From: Ignavibacteriota bacterium
Lineage (GTDB): Bacteria > Bacteroidota > Ignavibacteria > UBA10030
DNA: 41,862 bases
Assembly: GCA_003142575.1 (NCBI GenBank)
Contig: PLMS01000103.1
Span: forward strand, 1-41,862
Reading direction: 5' to 3'
The position numbers and the translations under genes were made by a program. The notes under the pieces are model-generated. The model did not search any database. It saw only the letters and a list, made by a program, of their open reading frames with translations, and had not been told where the DNA came from. Each line of letters begins with the position of its first letter. The first letter of the stretch is position 1. Shown here piece by piece: positions 19,204 to 29,682 of this stretch.

Positions 19204-19943
19204 CGATTTCCATTAAACTTCGATCTCTGCTTCAGCGAGTGAAGTCGATATGCGTTTTGACCGGCGCTGGGATTTCTGCAGAAAGCGGTGTAGCGACATT
19301 TCGTGGAGTAGACGGTTTATGGTCAAAATTGAAGCCGGAAGAGCTTGCCAATTTCGATGCATTTATGCGCAATCCGGAATTGGTTTGGGAATGGTATAAC
19401 TACCGAAGACAAATTGTTCATGATGTGAAACCGAATCCTGCTCACTACGCACTTGTACGATTAGAAGAACTTGTGAAGGAGTTCACGCTCGTAACACAGA
19501 ATGTTGATAATCTGCATTTTCGAGCGGGAAGCAAAAAAGTGCTCGAACTCCATGGCAATATAGAACGAAGCTATTGCATTGACTGCGGAAAATTTGTAGA
19601 GAATGTCGAAGTCACAACGGAGAAGAAAGTGCCGAGATGTTCGTCGTGCAATGGGCTTATTCGCCCTGATGTGGTGTGGTTTGGAGAGATGCTGCCGGAA
19701 GGTGTTTTCGAAGCAGCAACAGAGGCAGCGAGCCAGTGCGAATTATTTCTTACTATCGGCACTTCAGCGGTGGTATATCCGGCTGCTGGTCTTCCGATGA
19801 CTGCAAGGAATCAAGGCGCCTATATTGTAGAAGTGAATACCGAGCCGACAGAAATATCACACACAGTCAACGAAACTCTTTTAGGAAAAGCAGGAGAAGT
19901 ATTGCCGCAGCTCATAACCATATTGGAAGAAACGAGAAAATAA
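19200..19943 (+). CDS. cobB: Sir2-family NAD-dependent deacylase
   Basis: 'VLTGAGISAESGVATFRG', 'TQNVDNLH', 'LELHGN', Cys4 'CIDC...CSSC', class III-like 'WEWYNYRR'. Confidence 0.93.
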   Translation: MTISIKLRSLLQRVKSICVLTGAGISAESGVATFRGVDGLWSKLKPEELANFDAFMRNPELVWEWYNYRRQIVHDVKPNPAHYALVRLEELVKEFTLVTQNVDNLHFRAGSKKVLELHGNIERSYCIDCGKFVENVEVTTEKKVPRCSSCNGLIRPDVVWFGEMLPEGVFEAATEAASQCELFLTIGTSAVVYPAAGLPMTARNQGAYIVEVNTEPTEISHTVNETLLGKAGEVLPQLITILEETRK

Positions 19944-19946
19944 AAG

Positions 19947-21386
19947 ATGAGAGATAAGAAGACGTTTGCTAAAACAAAAATCATTTGCACGATCGGACCT
20001 GCATCGCAAAGTGTCGATCGGATGGTGGAATTGATTAATGCCGGAATGGATGTTGCGAGACTAAATTTTTCACATGGAACGCATGACGATCATTTGACGG
20101 CAATTCAAAACGCACGAGAAGCAAGCAAGAGAACTGGCGAACATGTCGCAATTTTACAGGATCTTTGTGGTCCTAAGATCCGAACAGGCAAATTAAAGAA
20201 TAAGCAGGTTGAATTAAAAGAAGGCGGAAAAATTACCTTTACGATTGACGATATTGTGGGAGATGAGAAGAGAGTAGCAACGACGTACCGGGAGCTTCCG
20301 CAGGACATCAAGGAAGGCGATGCTATTTTATTGGATGATGGTAATCTTGCGGTTAGGGTGCTATCAAAGACAAAAACAGATGTAGAATGTGTTGTCGTCA
20401 CAGGCGGTATACTCAAAGAAAATAAAGGTATGAATCTTCCCGGTGTGAAGCTGAGCACACCATCGTTGACCGAAAAAGATATAGAGGACTTGAAGTTCGG
20501 TTTGATGCACGACATCGATTATGTGGCGCTCTCATTTGTGCGATCTGCTGATGATCTACGACATCTTCGGTCTGTGATTCAGCAGCAGACGAGGTTGAAG
20601 ATACCGATTATAGCGAAGATTGAAATGAAAGAAGCGATCGATTCCATTGATGCAATTATTGGAGAAAGCGATGCCGTCATGGTGGCTCGCGGTGATCTCG
20701 GAGTGGAGATGATGCCGGAGGACGTGCCGATTCTTCAAAAAATGATCGTGCGGAAATGTAATGAAGCTGGTGTCCCCGTCATTATCGCTACGCAAATGCT
20801 CGAATCGATGATTGAAAATCCGCGGCCAACACGAGCAGAGGCAAGTGATGTTGCCAATGCAGTGCTTGATGGTGCAGACGCTGTCATGCTCAGCGCAGAA
20901 ACATCTGTGGGAAAGTATCCGGTTGAGACAGTACACACGATGGATAATATCATTAAGCGTTCAGAAATGCAGAAGCACGATCACCTTGGTATCAAACAAG
21001 TGCCGGCAGAAATGCAGGAGAATGTCTTTGATGCAGTGGCGCGGGCAGCATGCGTATTGGCTCGGCAGGTTCATGCAACTGCGATTGTGCCGATTACGCA
21101 TTCTGGTGCAACGGCAATACGGATCAGTAAATACCGGCCTGAAGCGAGGATCATCACTGTTACAGGTCAGGAAAGAATACTTCGTCAATTGAATCTCGTT
21201 TGGGGTGTGCATGGAATTGAAAGCCATGATTTTATCCACAACCAAGATACTGCATTCAGAAAAATTATTGAGCGTCTTAAATTGGAAGGATATGTCGAAA
21301 AGGGAGATTTTGTTGTCTTCACTGCCGGTTTGCCATTATTGGCAAAGGGAACGACCGATACAATTAATGTTGAGCAAGTCGAGTAG
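19947..21386 (+). CDS. pyk: Pyruvate kinase
   Basis: 'TKIICTIGPASQSVDRMVELINAGMDVARLNFSHG', 'DLCGPKIRTGKL', 'PIIAKIEMKEAIDSIDAIIGESDAVMVARGDLGVEM', 'SAETSVGKYPVE'. Confidence 0.97.
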   Translation: MRDKKTFAKTKIICTIGPASQSVDRMVELINAGMDVARLNFSHGTHDDHLTAIQNAREASKRTGEHVAILQDLCGPKIRTGKLKNKQVELKEGGKITFTIDDIVGDEKRVATTYRELPQDIKEGDAILLDDGNLAVRVLSKTKTDVECVVVTGGILKENKGMNLPGVKLSTPSLTEKDIEDLKFGLMHDIDYVALSFVRSADDLRHLRSVIQQQTRLKIPIIAKIEMKEAIDSIDAIIGESDAVMVARGDLGVEMMPEDVPILQKMIVRKCNEAGVPVIIATQMLESMIENPRPTRAEASDVANAVLDGADAVMLSAETSVGKYPVETVHTMDNIIKRSEMQKHDHLGIKQVPAEMQENVFDAVARAACVLARQVHATAIVPITHSGATAIRISKYRPEARIITVTGQERILRQLNLVWGVHGIESHDFIHNQDTAFRKIIERLKLEGYVEKGDFVVFTAGLPLLAKGTTDTINVEQVE

Positions 21387-21408
21387 GAAGAATAAGAAAA
21401 AGCTTGTT

Positions 21409-22008
21409 CTATTTTGAAGTCACTGGCGACCAACCATTCTGAAAACGCAGCAATTCGCTCATCATATGAATGTCATGTTTGCGCTGGAGATAAGAAAGAA
21501 ACTTCACCAGTACTAACGCAGTTGCGTACGCATCTCCTGAAGCGCGGTGTCGTTCGGGGATCTTAATGTTCAAGGCAGAAGTGACCGGACCAAGTGATTT
21601 GCTGGGCAAATGCGGCAGAATCCTTCTGCTTAACTTGACTGTACATAACTGCCGATTAGAAAGCTCAATACCTCGTTCGCGCATAGCTGTCTCAGAGACA
21701 AATCCCCAATCGAACGATGCGTTGTGAGCAACAAACACTGCATCTCCCAGAAAGTCTGCAATGGTTGGCGCCACTTCCCGCGCAGTCGGTGCATCTGCTA
21801 CCATCAGATTGTCAATGCCTGTCAGGTTTGTGATTGAAGCAGGGATGATCACAAGTGGATTGATCAATGTCGAAAACTCGTCCTGTAAAATCCCGTTTTT
21901 CACCTTCATCATAGCGATTTCTGTGATGCGATCCTCGGTTGGACTAAGACCAGTAGTCTCAACGTCAACAACGACAAATGTTCCTTCTGTGATATGGATA
22001 TCTTCCAT
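21409..22008 (-). CDS. DnaQ-like DEDDh 3'-5' exonuclease
   Basis: 'FVVVDVETTGLSPTEDRITEIAMM', 'FVAHNASFDWGFV', 'HRASGDAYATA'. Confidence 0.88.
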   Translation of the reverse strand: MEDIHITEGTFVVVDVETTGLSPTEDRITEIAMMKVKNGILQDEFSTLINPLVIIPASITNLTGIDNLMVADAPTAREVAPTIADFLGDAVFVAHNASFDWGFVSETAMRERGIELSNRQLCTVKLSRRILPHLPSKSLGPVTSALNIKIPERHRASGDAYATALVLVKFLSYLQRKHDIHMMSELLRFQNGWSPVTSK

Positions 22009-22070
22009 TGTCCTATTCTTCGATGAAAGAATTTTACTGCCGTTTAGAGCGATGCAAACGCTGAAAAAAA

Positions 22071-23870
22071 TTACTTGTCTGTTTTGGATTCTTGATCTTT
22101 GTATTGAAGTTCATATAGTTTGCGATAGATGCCGTTAAGCGCCAGCAGTTCCTGATGATTACCCATCTCCCGGATTTCACCTTTGTGGAGAACGATTATT
22201 TTGTCGGCACTTTGAATGGTTGAAAGCCGGTGTGCGATGACAATAGATGTGCGTCCGACCAGCATTTTCTTAATTGCCTGCTGAATCAATAATTCAGTTT
22301 CTGTGTCTACACTGGACGTTGCTTCATCGAGGACAAGGATGCGAGGATTGAATGCGAGTGCGCGCGCGAAGGAGAGTAATTGTTTCTGTCCGACTGATAA
22401 TGTTGCCCCGCGTTCCTTGACTTCAGCGCTATAGGTATTCGGCAGTGTGTCAATAAATCTATTCGCTCCGACCATACGAGCGGCGGCTTTTACCCGATCT
22501 TGCGAAATCGTTTCATCACCAAGATGGATATTGTTCTGAATATCACCGGAAAAGAGAAATACATCTTGTAGAACCACGGCAATGTGTTTGCGAAGATCGT
22601 GTGGATGGACATCCTGGATATTTATGCCGTCGATGAGAATCTCACCCTGTTGGATGTCGTAGAATCGACTGAGAAGGTTTATGATGGTCGTTTTTCCCGC
22701 ACCGGTATGTCCGACGATGGCAACTGTCTGTCCTTGTTTGATGGAGAATGAGATGTTCTTTAAAATCCATTCAGGCGATTGTGCTCCATCGGAAGGTGGA
22801 TTGTATGCGAACCAGACATTGCGGAACTCGATATCACCGCGAACATGTTCCAGCGGTTCGGGATTTTGCCGGATGTTCAATGTGGTTTTATCGTCCAATA
22901 ATTGGAAAAGACGTTCTGATGATGCCATCGCCGTTTGCAGAATATTATATTTTTCTGAGAGATCGCGAATCGGTCGCCAAAACATTTCATTGAATTGGAC
23001 AAACGACATCACTGTCCCGACGGTCACGAGACCCGCCAGCGCATTATGTCCGGCATACCAGACTATGAGACCAACAGTGACCGCACCGATCATATCAACA
23101 GCCGGGTAAAAAACTGCATAGTAGAAAATGGATCTGATATTCGCTTGTCTGTGCGCATCGTTGATGTTTGTAAACTTGTCGTACGATCTTTTTTCGCGGT
23201 TAAATATCTGGTCAACCAGCATGCCGGTAATATGTTCCTGCATGAATGTATTGATGCGTGCAATTTGTATGCGAACATCTCGGTAGGTCTCCCGTGCTTT
23301 TTTGCGGAAGAGAAATGTGCCATAAAAGAGGAGGGGGAGTACGCTCAATGTGATAAGAGTCAGCTGCCAATCCATTAAGAACATGGAGAACACAATAAAG
23401 GCAATGGTGAACACATCACTGAAGACCATGACGATGCCTGAGGAAAACATTTCATTGAGCACTTCCACATCGTTAGTGAGGCGAGTAATAAGCCTGCCGA
23501 TAGGGTTTTTGTCGTAAAACCTCAAGGAGAGCCGCTGGAGGTGCTGGAAGATTTCCATCCTGAGATCCAAGATGGTCTGTTGACCGATCCACTGCGTCAG
23601 GTAGGCGTTAGCATATTGGATCAATCCGCGCACAACCATTACCAATAAAAAAAGAAGGGCTGTCCGCAGCAAGCCATGTGTATCATTTTGTGCAATATTT
23701 GTATCAACGGCTTCCTTGGTGAACCACGGACGTACTGCTTCCCCTACGCTCACGAGCAGGCTGAAAACAATGCCTAGTGCGACCTGCCAGCGGTACGGTT
23801 TCAGATACTTGATCAGCCGGCGCATCAACCTTGCATCATATGCTTTCCCTAACACATCCTCTTCTTGCAT
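22071..23870 (-). CDS. ABC exporter half-transporter (MsbA/MdlB-like), canonical Walker B, degenerate signature
   Basis: ABC transmembrane region plus 'VGHTGAGKTTIINLLSRFYD', 'LSVGQKQLLSFARAL', 'ILVLDEATSSVDTETE'. Confidence 0.93.
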   Translation of the reverse strand: MQEEDVLGKAYDARLMRRLIKYLKPYRWQVALGIVFSLLVSVGEAVRPWFTKEAVDTNIAQNDTHGLLRTALLFLLVMVVRGLIQYANAYLTQWIGQQTILDLRMEIFQHLQRLSLRFYDKNPIGRLITRLTNDVEVLNEMFSSGIVMVFSDVFTIAFIVFSMFLMDWQLTLITLSVLPLLFYGTFLFRKKARETYRDVRIQIARINTFMQEHITGMLVDQIFNREKRSYDKFTNINDAHRQANIRSIFYYAVFYPAVDMIGAVTVGLIVWYAGHNALAGLVTVGTVMSFVQFNEMFWRPIRDLSEKYNILQTAMASSERLFQLLDDKTTLNIRQNPEPLEHVRGDIEFRNVWFAYNPPSDGAQSPEWILKNISFSIKQGQTVAIVGHTGAGKTTIINLLSRFYDIQQGEILIDGINIQDVHPHDLRKHIAVVLQDVFLFSGDIQNNIHLGDETISQDRVKAAARMVGANRFIDTLPNTYSAEVKERGATLSVGQKQLLSFARALAFNPRILVLDEATSSVDTETELLIQQAIKKMLVGRTSIVIAHRLSTIQSADKIIVLHKGEIREMGNHQELLALNGIYRKLYELQYKDQESKTDK

Positions 23871-23875
23871 ACTAT

Positions 23876-25636
23876 TTACATTGTTTCCAGTTCTTGTTCC
23901 AGCAATTGCTTTTGGTGTAAGTCGGAATAGATACCGTTGAATGCAACCAATTCGTCGTGAGTTCCGCGTTCAACAATTTCACCGTTCTGGAGGACGACGA
24001 TCAAATCAGCATCTTTCACAGTCGATATACGATGACTTATGATAATACTTGTACGACCTTTCATGAATTCATGTAAGTGATGGAGAATCCTTTCCTCAGT
24101 ATATGTGTCAACAGCCGATAAGGCATCATCAAGAATCAGGATCTTCGGATTGCGCATAATAGCACGCGCAATGCTGGAACGTTGTTTCTGTCCACCGGAA
24201 AGGGTGATTCCTCGCTCACCAATCATAGTTTCATATTGCTTTGGAAATTCCAACATCTCTTTAGCAATCTGGGATATCTCTGCAGCTTTGATCATATCTT
24301 CTTCATTGTGGTTATCAACGCCGTAACGAATATTTTCTGCAATCGTCTCTGAGAAAAGAAATGTTTCTTGAGGGACGAAACCGATATTGGAACGCAGGAC
24401 TTCCAGAGGAATCTTCCGGATATCAATCCCATCGATGAATAATTCTCCTCCTGTTATATCATAGAGCCGTGGAATGAGGTTCACGAGAGTGGACTTGCCT
24501 GTTCCCGTATAACCGACGACTGCAACCGTCATTCCAGATTCAATTTTGAGGTTGATGTTCTTTAATGTCGGCTGGACAGCATTCTTGTGTGTAAAAGAAA
24601 CATTGCGGAATTCGATAGTACCTTGAATTTTCTCGATGGAACGATCCGTTCTCTCTGTGTCTTGAATCTCGGGTTCCGTATCCATGATGGATGCCAAACG
24701 ACCCATCGAGGCGGCACCTTGTTGCACCAAATTGGTGACCCAGCCGAAGGCAATCATTGGCCAGATGAGCATACCGAGATAGGTTGTAAAGGCGGTAAGA
24801 GTGCCGATGGTCATGCGTCCGTCAATAACTTTGAGTCCGCCGAAGTAGATTGTGATGATGAGGGAAAATGCGACGAGCACAAACATCAACGGCCACATAA
24901 TCGATTGAACTTTTGCCAAAACAAGGTTTATTTTGAGATACTCCCAGCTGAGCTTGCGAAATCGTTCTTCCTCGTAGGTTTCCCGTACATATGCTCTGAT
25001 GACGCGGACCCCGGAAAGAGTTTCTTGTGCGCGTGTTGTAAGGAGCGAGAATTGTTCTTGCCGTTCCGTGAATATCTTGTTAATGAATTTGCCAAGCCGG
25101 TAGACAGCGAACGACACAAACGGCATAGGAATGAGAGCTAGCAATGTGAGCTGCCAATCTCTCGTAAACATCATGATGAGGACAAATGTCAATGTCGTTA
25201 TTGTGTCGGAAGGATACATAATCCCGGGACCAACGACATTTCTCACCGAGCTGATATCATTTGTAGCGTGCGCCATCAAGTCGCCGGTAGGTTTGTTTTG
25301 GAAATAGGAATAGGACAATTTTTGGAGATGGGACAGAAGGTCGTTGCGCAAATCGTATTCGATGTGACGTGAAACGACGATGATCGTTTGTCTCGTCAGA
25401 TATGTGAAAATACTTGCGACGAAAGAGAATCCGACAATAAGCACTGCCCACTTCAATATATCATTGGAGATGTATGTATGCGACTCGATACCATGCTTCA
25501 ATTCGTCGACAGCTTTGCCTAGGAATAATGGTTGGGCAACAGTAAAGGCATTGCTGCCGATGACTGTGAGCAATCCGAAAAGAAGCGTCTTTTTATAACG
25601 AAGGAGATATGGTTTTAGGCGGAGAAGCGACCTCAT
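23876..25636 (-). CDS. ABC exporter half-transporter (MdlA-like), canonical signature, Walker B Glu replaced by Asp
   Basis: 'VGYTGTGKSTLVNLIPRLYD', 'LSGGQKQRSSIARAI', 'ILILDDALSAVDTYTEE'. Confidence 0.93.
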   Translation of the reverse strand: MRSLLRLKPYLLRYKKTLLFGLLTVIGSNAFTVAQPLFLGKAVDELKHGIESHTYISNDILKWAVLIVGFSFVASIFTYLTRQTIIVVSRHIEYDLRNDLLSHLQKLSYSYFQNKPTGDLMAHATNDISSVRNVVGPGIMYPSDTITTLTFVLIMMFTRDWQLTLLALIPMPFVSFAVYRLGKFINKIFTERQEQFSLLTTRAQETLSGVRVIRAYVRETYEEERFRKLSWEYLKINLVLAKVQSIMWPLMFVLVAFSLIITIYFGGLKVIDGRMTIGTLTAFTTYLGMLIWPMIAFGWVTNLVQQGAASMGRLASIMDTEPEIQDTERTDRSIEKIQGTIEFRNVSFTHKNAVQPTLKNINLKIESGMTVAVVGYTGTGKSTLVNLIPRLYDITGGELFIDGIDIRKIPLEVLRSNIGFVPQETFLFSETIAENIRYGVDNHNEEDMIKAAEISQIAKEMLEFPKQYETMIGERGITLSGGQKQRSSIARAIMRNPKILILDDALSAVDTYTEERILHHLHEFMKGRTSIIISHRISTVKDADLIVVLQNGEIVERGTHDELVAFNGIYSDLHQKQLLEQELETM

Positions 25637-25642
25637 GAATAT

Positions 25643-26908
25643 TTATCCGATTATTTCAAATTTCGTGTATGGATGCAAAATCTTTGGAATAATGATCTTT
25701 CCTTCTGGGGTCTGATAATGCTCGATGAGCGCTGCAACAACACGCGGCAGTGCCAAACCCGATCCATTCAAAGTATGAACAATTTCCGGTTTGCCGCCGT
25801 TCCTTGGGCGGAATTTTATATTCATCCGCCGCGCCTGAAATGATTCAAAGTTGCTGCACGACGATACTTCCAGCCATTTTTGCTGACCCGGTGCCCAGAC
25901 TTCAAGATCATATTTCTTTGCTTGTGTGAATCCCATATCACCTGTACACATGAGAAGTGTATGGTAGGGAAGACCGAGAAGCTGAAGGAGATGTTCGGCA
26001 TCTTGTCGCAGCGATTCTAATTCGTCGTACGATTTTGAAGGATGAACAAACTTCACCAACTCAACCTTATCAAACTGATGGAGTCGATTCAAGCCGCGCA
26101 CGTCTTTGCCGTACGAACCAGCTTCCCGCCGGAAACAGGGAGTGTATGCTGCATATCGAATCGGGAGATCCTGCTCGGCAATCTGTTCGTCACGATGGAA
26201 GTTGGTGACTGGTACTTCAGCAGTCGGAATCATATAGAGTTTATCCCGTTCTACAATGTACATCAAGTCCTCTTTATCCGGAATTTGTCCGGTGCCGCGA
26301 GCGCTCTCCTCGTTGACAACAATAGGCGGCATAATTTCTTTATATCCGCGTTGAGCAGCTTGATCGAGAAAAAAGTTGATGAGTGCGCGTTCTAATGCGG
26401 CACCTTTGCCGACATAAAATGGAAATCCTGCTCCGGAAACTTTCGAGCCACGATTAAAATCGATTATGCCGAACTTATCGGTAAACTCCCAATGCGGTTT
26501 CATGGGGAAGTCTGCCTTAGGCACTTCGCCCCAGCGGAAGACCTCTTTGTTGTCTGCTGGGGTTTTTCCGAGCGGGACGGAAGGATGGGGAATATTCGGC
26601 ACAGTAAGCAAGAGTGCGTTCAGATTCTTTTCAACTTCGCGCATCTCACTGTCGATTTCCTGAATTCTGGTTTTGACTGATTCCATCTCAGCAATAACCC
26701 CGCTTGCATCGCCGCCTTCTTTTTTTATTTTTCCAACTTGAGCAGACACTTGGTTGCGTTTCGCTTTTAAGACATCACCTTCCTGAATCAGTGCTTTACG
26801 CTTGTCATCGGCAGTACATATCGTATCAAGGTTGACAGTGATGCCTTTTGCTTCTGCACCGGCGAAAACGAGATCGCGATTCTCGCGGATAAATTTTAAA
26901 TCCAACAT
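25643..26908 (-). CDS. serS: Seryl-tRNA synthetase
   Basis: 'MLDLKFIRENRDLV', 'TAEVPVTNFHRDE', 'YAAYTPCFRREAGSYGKDVRGLNRLHQFDKVE', 'LEVSSCSNFESFQARRMNIKFR', 'LNGSGLALPRVVAALIEHYQ'. Confidence 0.97.
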   Translation of the reverse strand: MLDLKFIRENRDLVFAGAEAKGITVNLDTICTADDKRKALIQEGDVLKAKRNQVSAQVGKIKKEGGDASGVIAEMESVKTRIQEIDSEMREVEKNLNALLLTVPNIPHPSVPLGKTPADNKEVFRWGEVPKADFPMKPHWEFTDKFGIIDFNRGSKVSGAGFPFYVGKGAALERALINFFLDQAAQRGYKEIMPPIVVNEESARGTGQIPDKEDLMYIVERDKLYMIPTAEVPVTNFHRDEQIAEQDLPIRYAAYTPCFRREAGSYGKDVRGLNRLHQFDKVELVKFVHPSKSYDELESLRQDAEHLLQLLGLPYHTLLMCTGDMGFTQAKKYDLEVWAPGQQKWLEVSSCSNFESFQARRMNIKFRPRNGGKPEIVHTLNGSGLALPRVVAALIEHYQTPEGKIIIPKILHPYTKFEIIG

Positions 26909-26926
26909 AATCGTTACCCTTCTTTT

Positions 26927-27838
26927 TTAATTCCTGCCGATATGCTGAAGTTCATGTTTCAGCAATGTCAATCCTTCCGCTGTGTTCAGGAAGCGCATAC
27001 CAAGCTGCGTTTCGGCTTTTAATGTAATGAAGCCGGAGACCATGGGGCGAGGTGATGCTTGGTTCAGATCGCTCGTTTTGATTCGCTTGATCAAAGACGC
27101 ATCCAAATCGAAAACCTTTGCGGCCTGTATGGCAAAATCGTATCTACTCAGTTGCTCGCCGCCGCCAATGTGAAAAATGCCTTCGCGATTCAACTCGAAT
27201 GACTTGATCATCGCGAGCGCTACATCACCTACATACGTTGGATTACCGATCTGGTCATCGACTACATTTATTTGCTTTCCGGATTTAAGATTGTTAATCA
27301 CCCATAAGGCAAAATTTGCTTTTACACCTATACCGCTTCCATAGAGAACAATTGTGCGAAGAATGACATTGGGAATACCGGCAGTTCGAATAGCATTCTC
27401 ACTGGCAAGTTTTGTTCTGCCGTAATACCCGATGGGATGAGGTTGTACCTCTTCATTATACGGGCCATTTTTTCCATCGAAAACATAATCGGTGGAGACG
27501 TGAATAAGCTTTGCACCAACCTTTCGTGCTGCATCGGTAAGGTTTTCAACTGCAGTCACATTGACCTTCCATGTCTCTTCGCGGTTTGATTCACACCAGT
27601 CGACATTGGTTGCGCCAGCAGCATTGAAGATCACGTTCGGCTGAAAACTTGACGCGAGACTTTTTACATCACTCCGATTTGTGATATCCAGTTGGTTGTA
27701 ATCGAACAACATATTATCAAAAACAAATGAACGCTCGATGGAAGTATTCAATACTTCATAATCGGTTTGCGTGCTGAGCATAAGGGAAAGGCGTTGACCG
27801 AGAAGCCCATTAGCTCCGCAGATGAGAATCCGCTTCAT
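26927..27838 (-). CDS. rfbD: dTDP-4-dehydrorhamnose reductase-like extended SDR (RfbD family)
   Basis: '[14 protein letters not shown]', '[15 protein letters not shown]', '[18 protein letters not shown]...YGRTKLASE', '[16 protein letters not shown]'. Confidence 0.82.
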   Translation of the reverse strand: MKRILICGANGLLGQRLSLMLSTQTDYEVLNTSIERSFVFDNMLFDYNQLDITNRSDVKSLASSFQPNVIFNAAGATNVDWCESNREETWKVNVTAVENLTDAARKVGAKLIHVSTDYVFDGKNGPYNEEVQPHPIGYYGRTKLASENAIRTAGIPNVILRTIVLYGSGIGVKANFALWVINNLKSGKQINVVDDQIGNPTYVGDVALAMIKSFELNREGIFHIGGGEQLSRYDFAIQAAKVFDLDASLIKRIKTSDLNQASPRPMVSGFITLKAETQLGMRFLNTAEGLTLLKHELQHIGRN

Positions 27839-28683
27839 CGAAGACTTTCTTCAAGAACTGTCGCTGCGTCGGTATTGCTGTCTCGGTACTTAATAATGAT
27901 AGGAGCATACAATGAAACACGATGCTCCTGTGCAAAGGGAGTAGTAACAGCTCTGGTTCCAGGAACAACAACAGCGCCTTCAGGAATAATGAGTGGTGTC
28001 TCTTTTGTTTTTCGATAAATTTTTGCATTTACCAGATCATACACAGGAGTTGAACCGGTCATGATAACGCCCGCTGCAATAACTGCTCTTTGTTTTACAA
28101 TCGTTCCTTCGAAGATTCCGCAATTACCGCCAACAAAGACATCGTCTTCGATAATCACAGGCATAGCGCCGATGGGATCCAAGACACCGCCAATCTGTGC
28201 CGCGGCACTGAGATGAACGCGTTCCCCAACTTGTGCACATGAACCGACCAGTGCATGTGAATCAACCATGGTGCCGCTGCCAACATATGCGCCGACATTG
28301 ATATAAGCCGGAGGCATGACCATAACTCCAGAAGCGATATAGGACCCATCACGAATGGATGATCCGCCTGGTACGATTCGTATCTGGTTTTCCAGCGTAA
28401 TTTTTTTTAAGGGATATGTATTCTTGTCAAAATATTTGAAATGCTCGTCTATGGAAACATCCGTAAGCTCGCCAAGTCGAAAGCCGAGCAAAATGCCTTT
28501 CTTCACCCAATCATTGACAATCCAACCGCCGTGATTTCCTTCGGCTGACGATGGTGCAGCTGCCCGGACATCACCGACATTCAAAAAGAACTTCAATTCG
28601 TTGAATGTCTGTATCGCAGATTGACGATCTATCTTATCAATATCTTGTGTGAAAAATAATTCAATTCGTTCTTTTAGGATCAT
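27835..28683 (-). CDS. dapD: 2,3,4,5-tetrahydropyridine-2,6-dicarboxylate N-succinyltransferase (left-handed beta helix)
   Basis: '[63 protein letters not shown]'; 4-nt overlap with the next gene. Confidence 0.9.
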   Translation of the reverse strand: MILKERIELFFTQDIDKIDRQSAIQTFNELKFFLNVGDVRAAAPSSAEGNHGGWIVNDWVKKGILLGFRLGELTDVSIDEHFKYFDKNTYPLKKITLENQIRIVPGGSSIRDGSYIASGVMVMPPAYINVGAYVGSGTMVDSHALVGSCAQVGERVHLSAAAQIGGVLDPIGAMPVIIEDDVFVGGNCGIFEGTIVKQRAVIAAGVIMTGSTPVYDLVNAKIYRKTKETPLIIPEGAVVVPGTRAVTTPFAQEHRVSLYAPIIIKYRDSNTDAATVLEESLR

Positions 28684-28701
28684 GTAAAAAAATCTCCTCG
28701 A

Positions 28702-29682
28702 CTATGAAGAGCCGTTCGTTAGTTTCCCGTTGGTTGCCGGCTTTGAAATGACTACTCCAAGTTGCTCAAGCTTTGTACGAAGTCCATCAAGCTCTTGAGC
28801 ATTTTTGAAGGTTGCATGAAGCGCCGCTGCCTTGTTTGCAAACTCAGCTGCGATGAAGCTGTCCTTGGATTTGAGATATTGATACAAAAATGCCGCGCCG
28901 AAGACATCACCGCATCCGGTCGCATCGATTGCAGTACCGAATGAAACGCCTGCGAAATCCTTGCGTGTAAGTTTTTTGTGAATATCCTGCACAATGACGG
29001 TTGCTCCGCGCTCGCTGCGCGTAATCACCAGTGTCTCGACCATCAATGTCATTACATGGTTGGTGAGTGTCGTTTCATCATATCGTTCTGCCGAAAGTCC
29101 AAAAGCCTCTTCTTCACTCATTTGGATAGAGTTGAGCATGAAGCACCAGCGCCGCCAATCAGTAAGGGGACGATGAAAACGTTTAAACTCCTGATCGATC
29201 CCAAGTGTGAGTGAATGGAAATCGAAGTGGATGGGAATCTTCCGTTCGCGAATTTCCATACGAATATAATCCAGCGTTTCCAGTGTGATATCCGATCCTG
29301 AAATCATATTGATAAGCACCGCGTCGCCGTCAAGGTATGATTTGATGCGGTTGAAGGGAATCGGCGCAGAGATGTGCTTGGAACATTCGATTCTCGTTTG
29401 AGCATCTTTCTGATAGAAGAGATGCACTTGATTCGTTGGACCTTTGATTCTAAAAATTCCGCTTGTATCAATATTCTTATATTGCTTGATTTGTTCCATC
29501 AACAGTTCGTAATCCGTCTGCCCGACCCCAAAGACCGGTTGGATGCGGTCTTTCTCACTCATCAAATTGGCGAGCGTGAGCACAGTGAACAAAATTCCGC
29601 CAAAAGATTCTTGTTGAGTTTCTTTTTCGTCCGGCAGGTGGATAACATCTTTACAGAGATGTCCGATAACAGTGATAACCAT
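28702..29682 (-). CDS. PfkB-family carbohydrate/nucleoside kinase
   Basis: 'DATGCGDVFGAAFLYQYL' PfkB signature 2; 'ITRSERGATV'. Confidence 0.85.
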   Translation of the reverse strand: MVITVIGHLCKDVIHLPDEKETQQESFGGILFTVLTLANLMSEKDRIQPVFGVGQTDYELLMEQIKQYKNIDTSGIFRIKGPTNQVHLFYQKDAQTRIECSKHISAPIPFNRIKSYLDGDAVLINMISGSDITLETLDYIRMEIRERKIPIHFDFHSLTLGIDQEFKRFHRPLTDWRRWCFMLNSIQMSEEEAFGLSAERYDETTLTNHVMTLMVETLVITRSERGATVIVQDIHKKLTRKDFAGVSFGTAIDATGCGDVFGAAFLYQYLKSKDSFIAAEFANKAAALHATFKNAQELDGLRTKLEQLGVVISKPATNGKLTNGSS

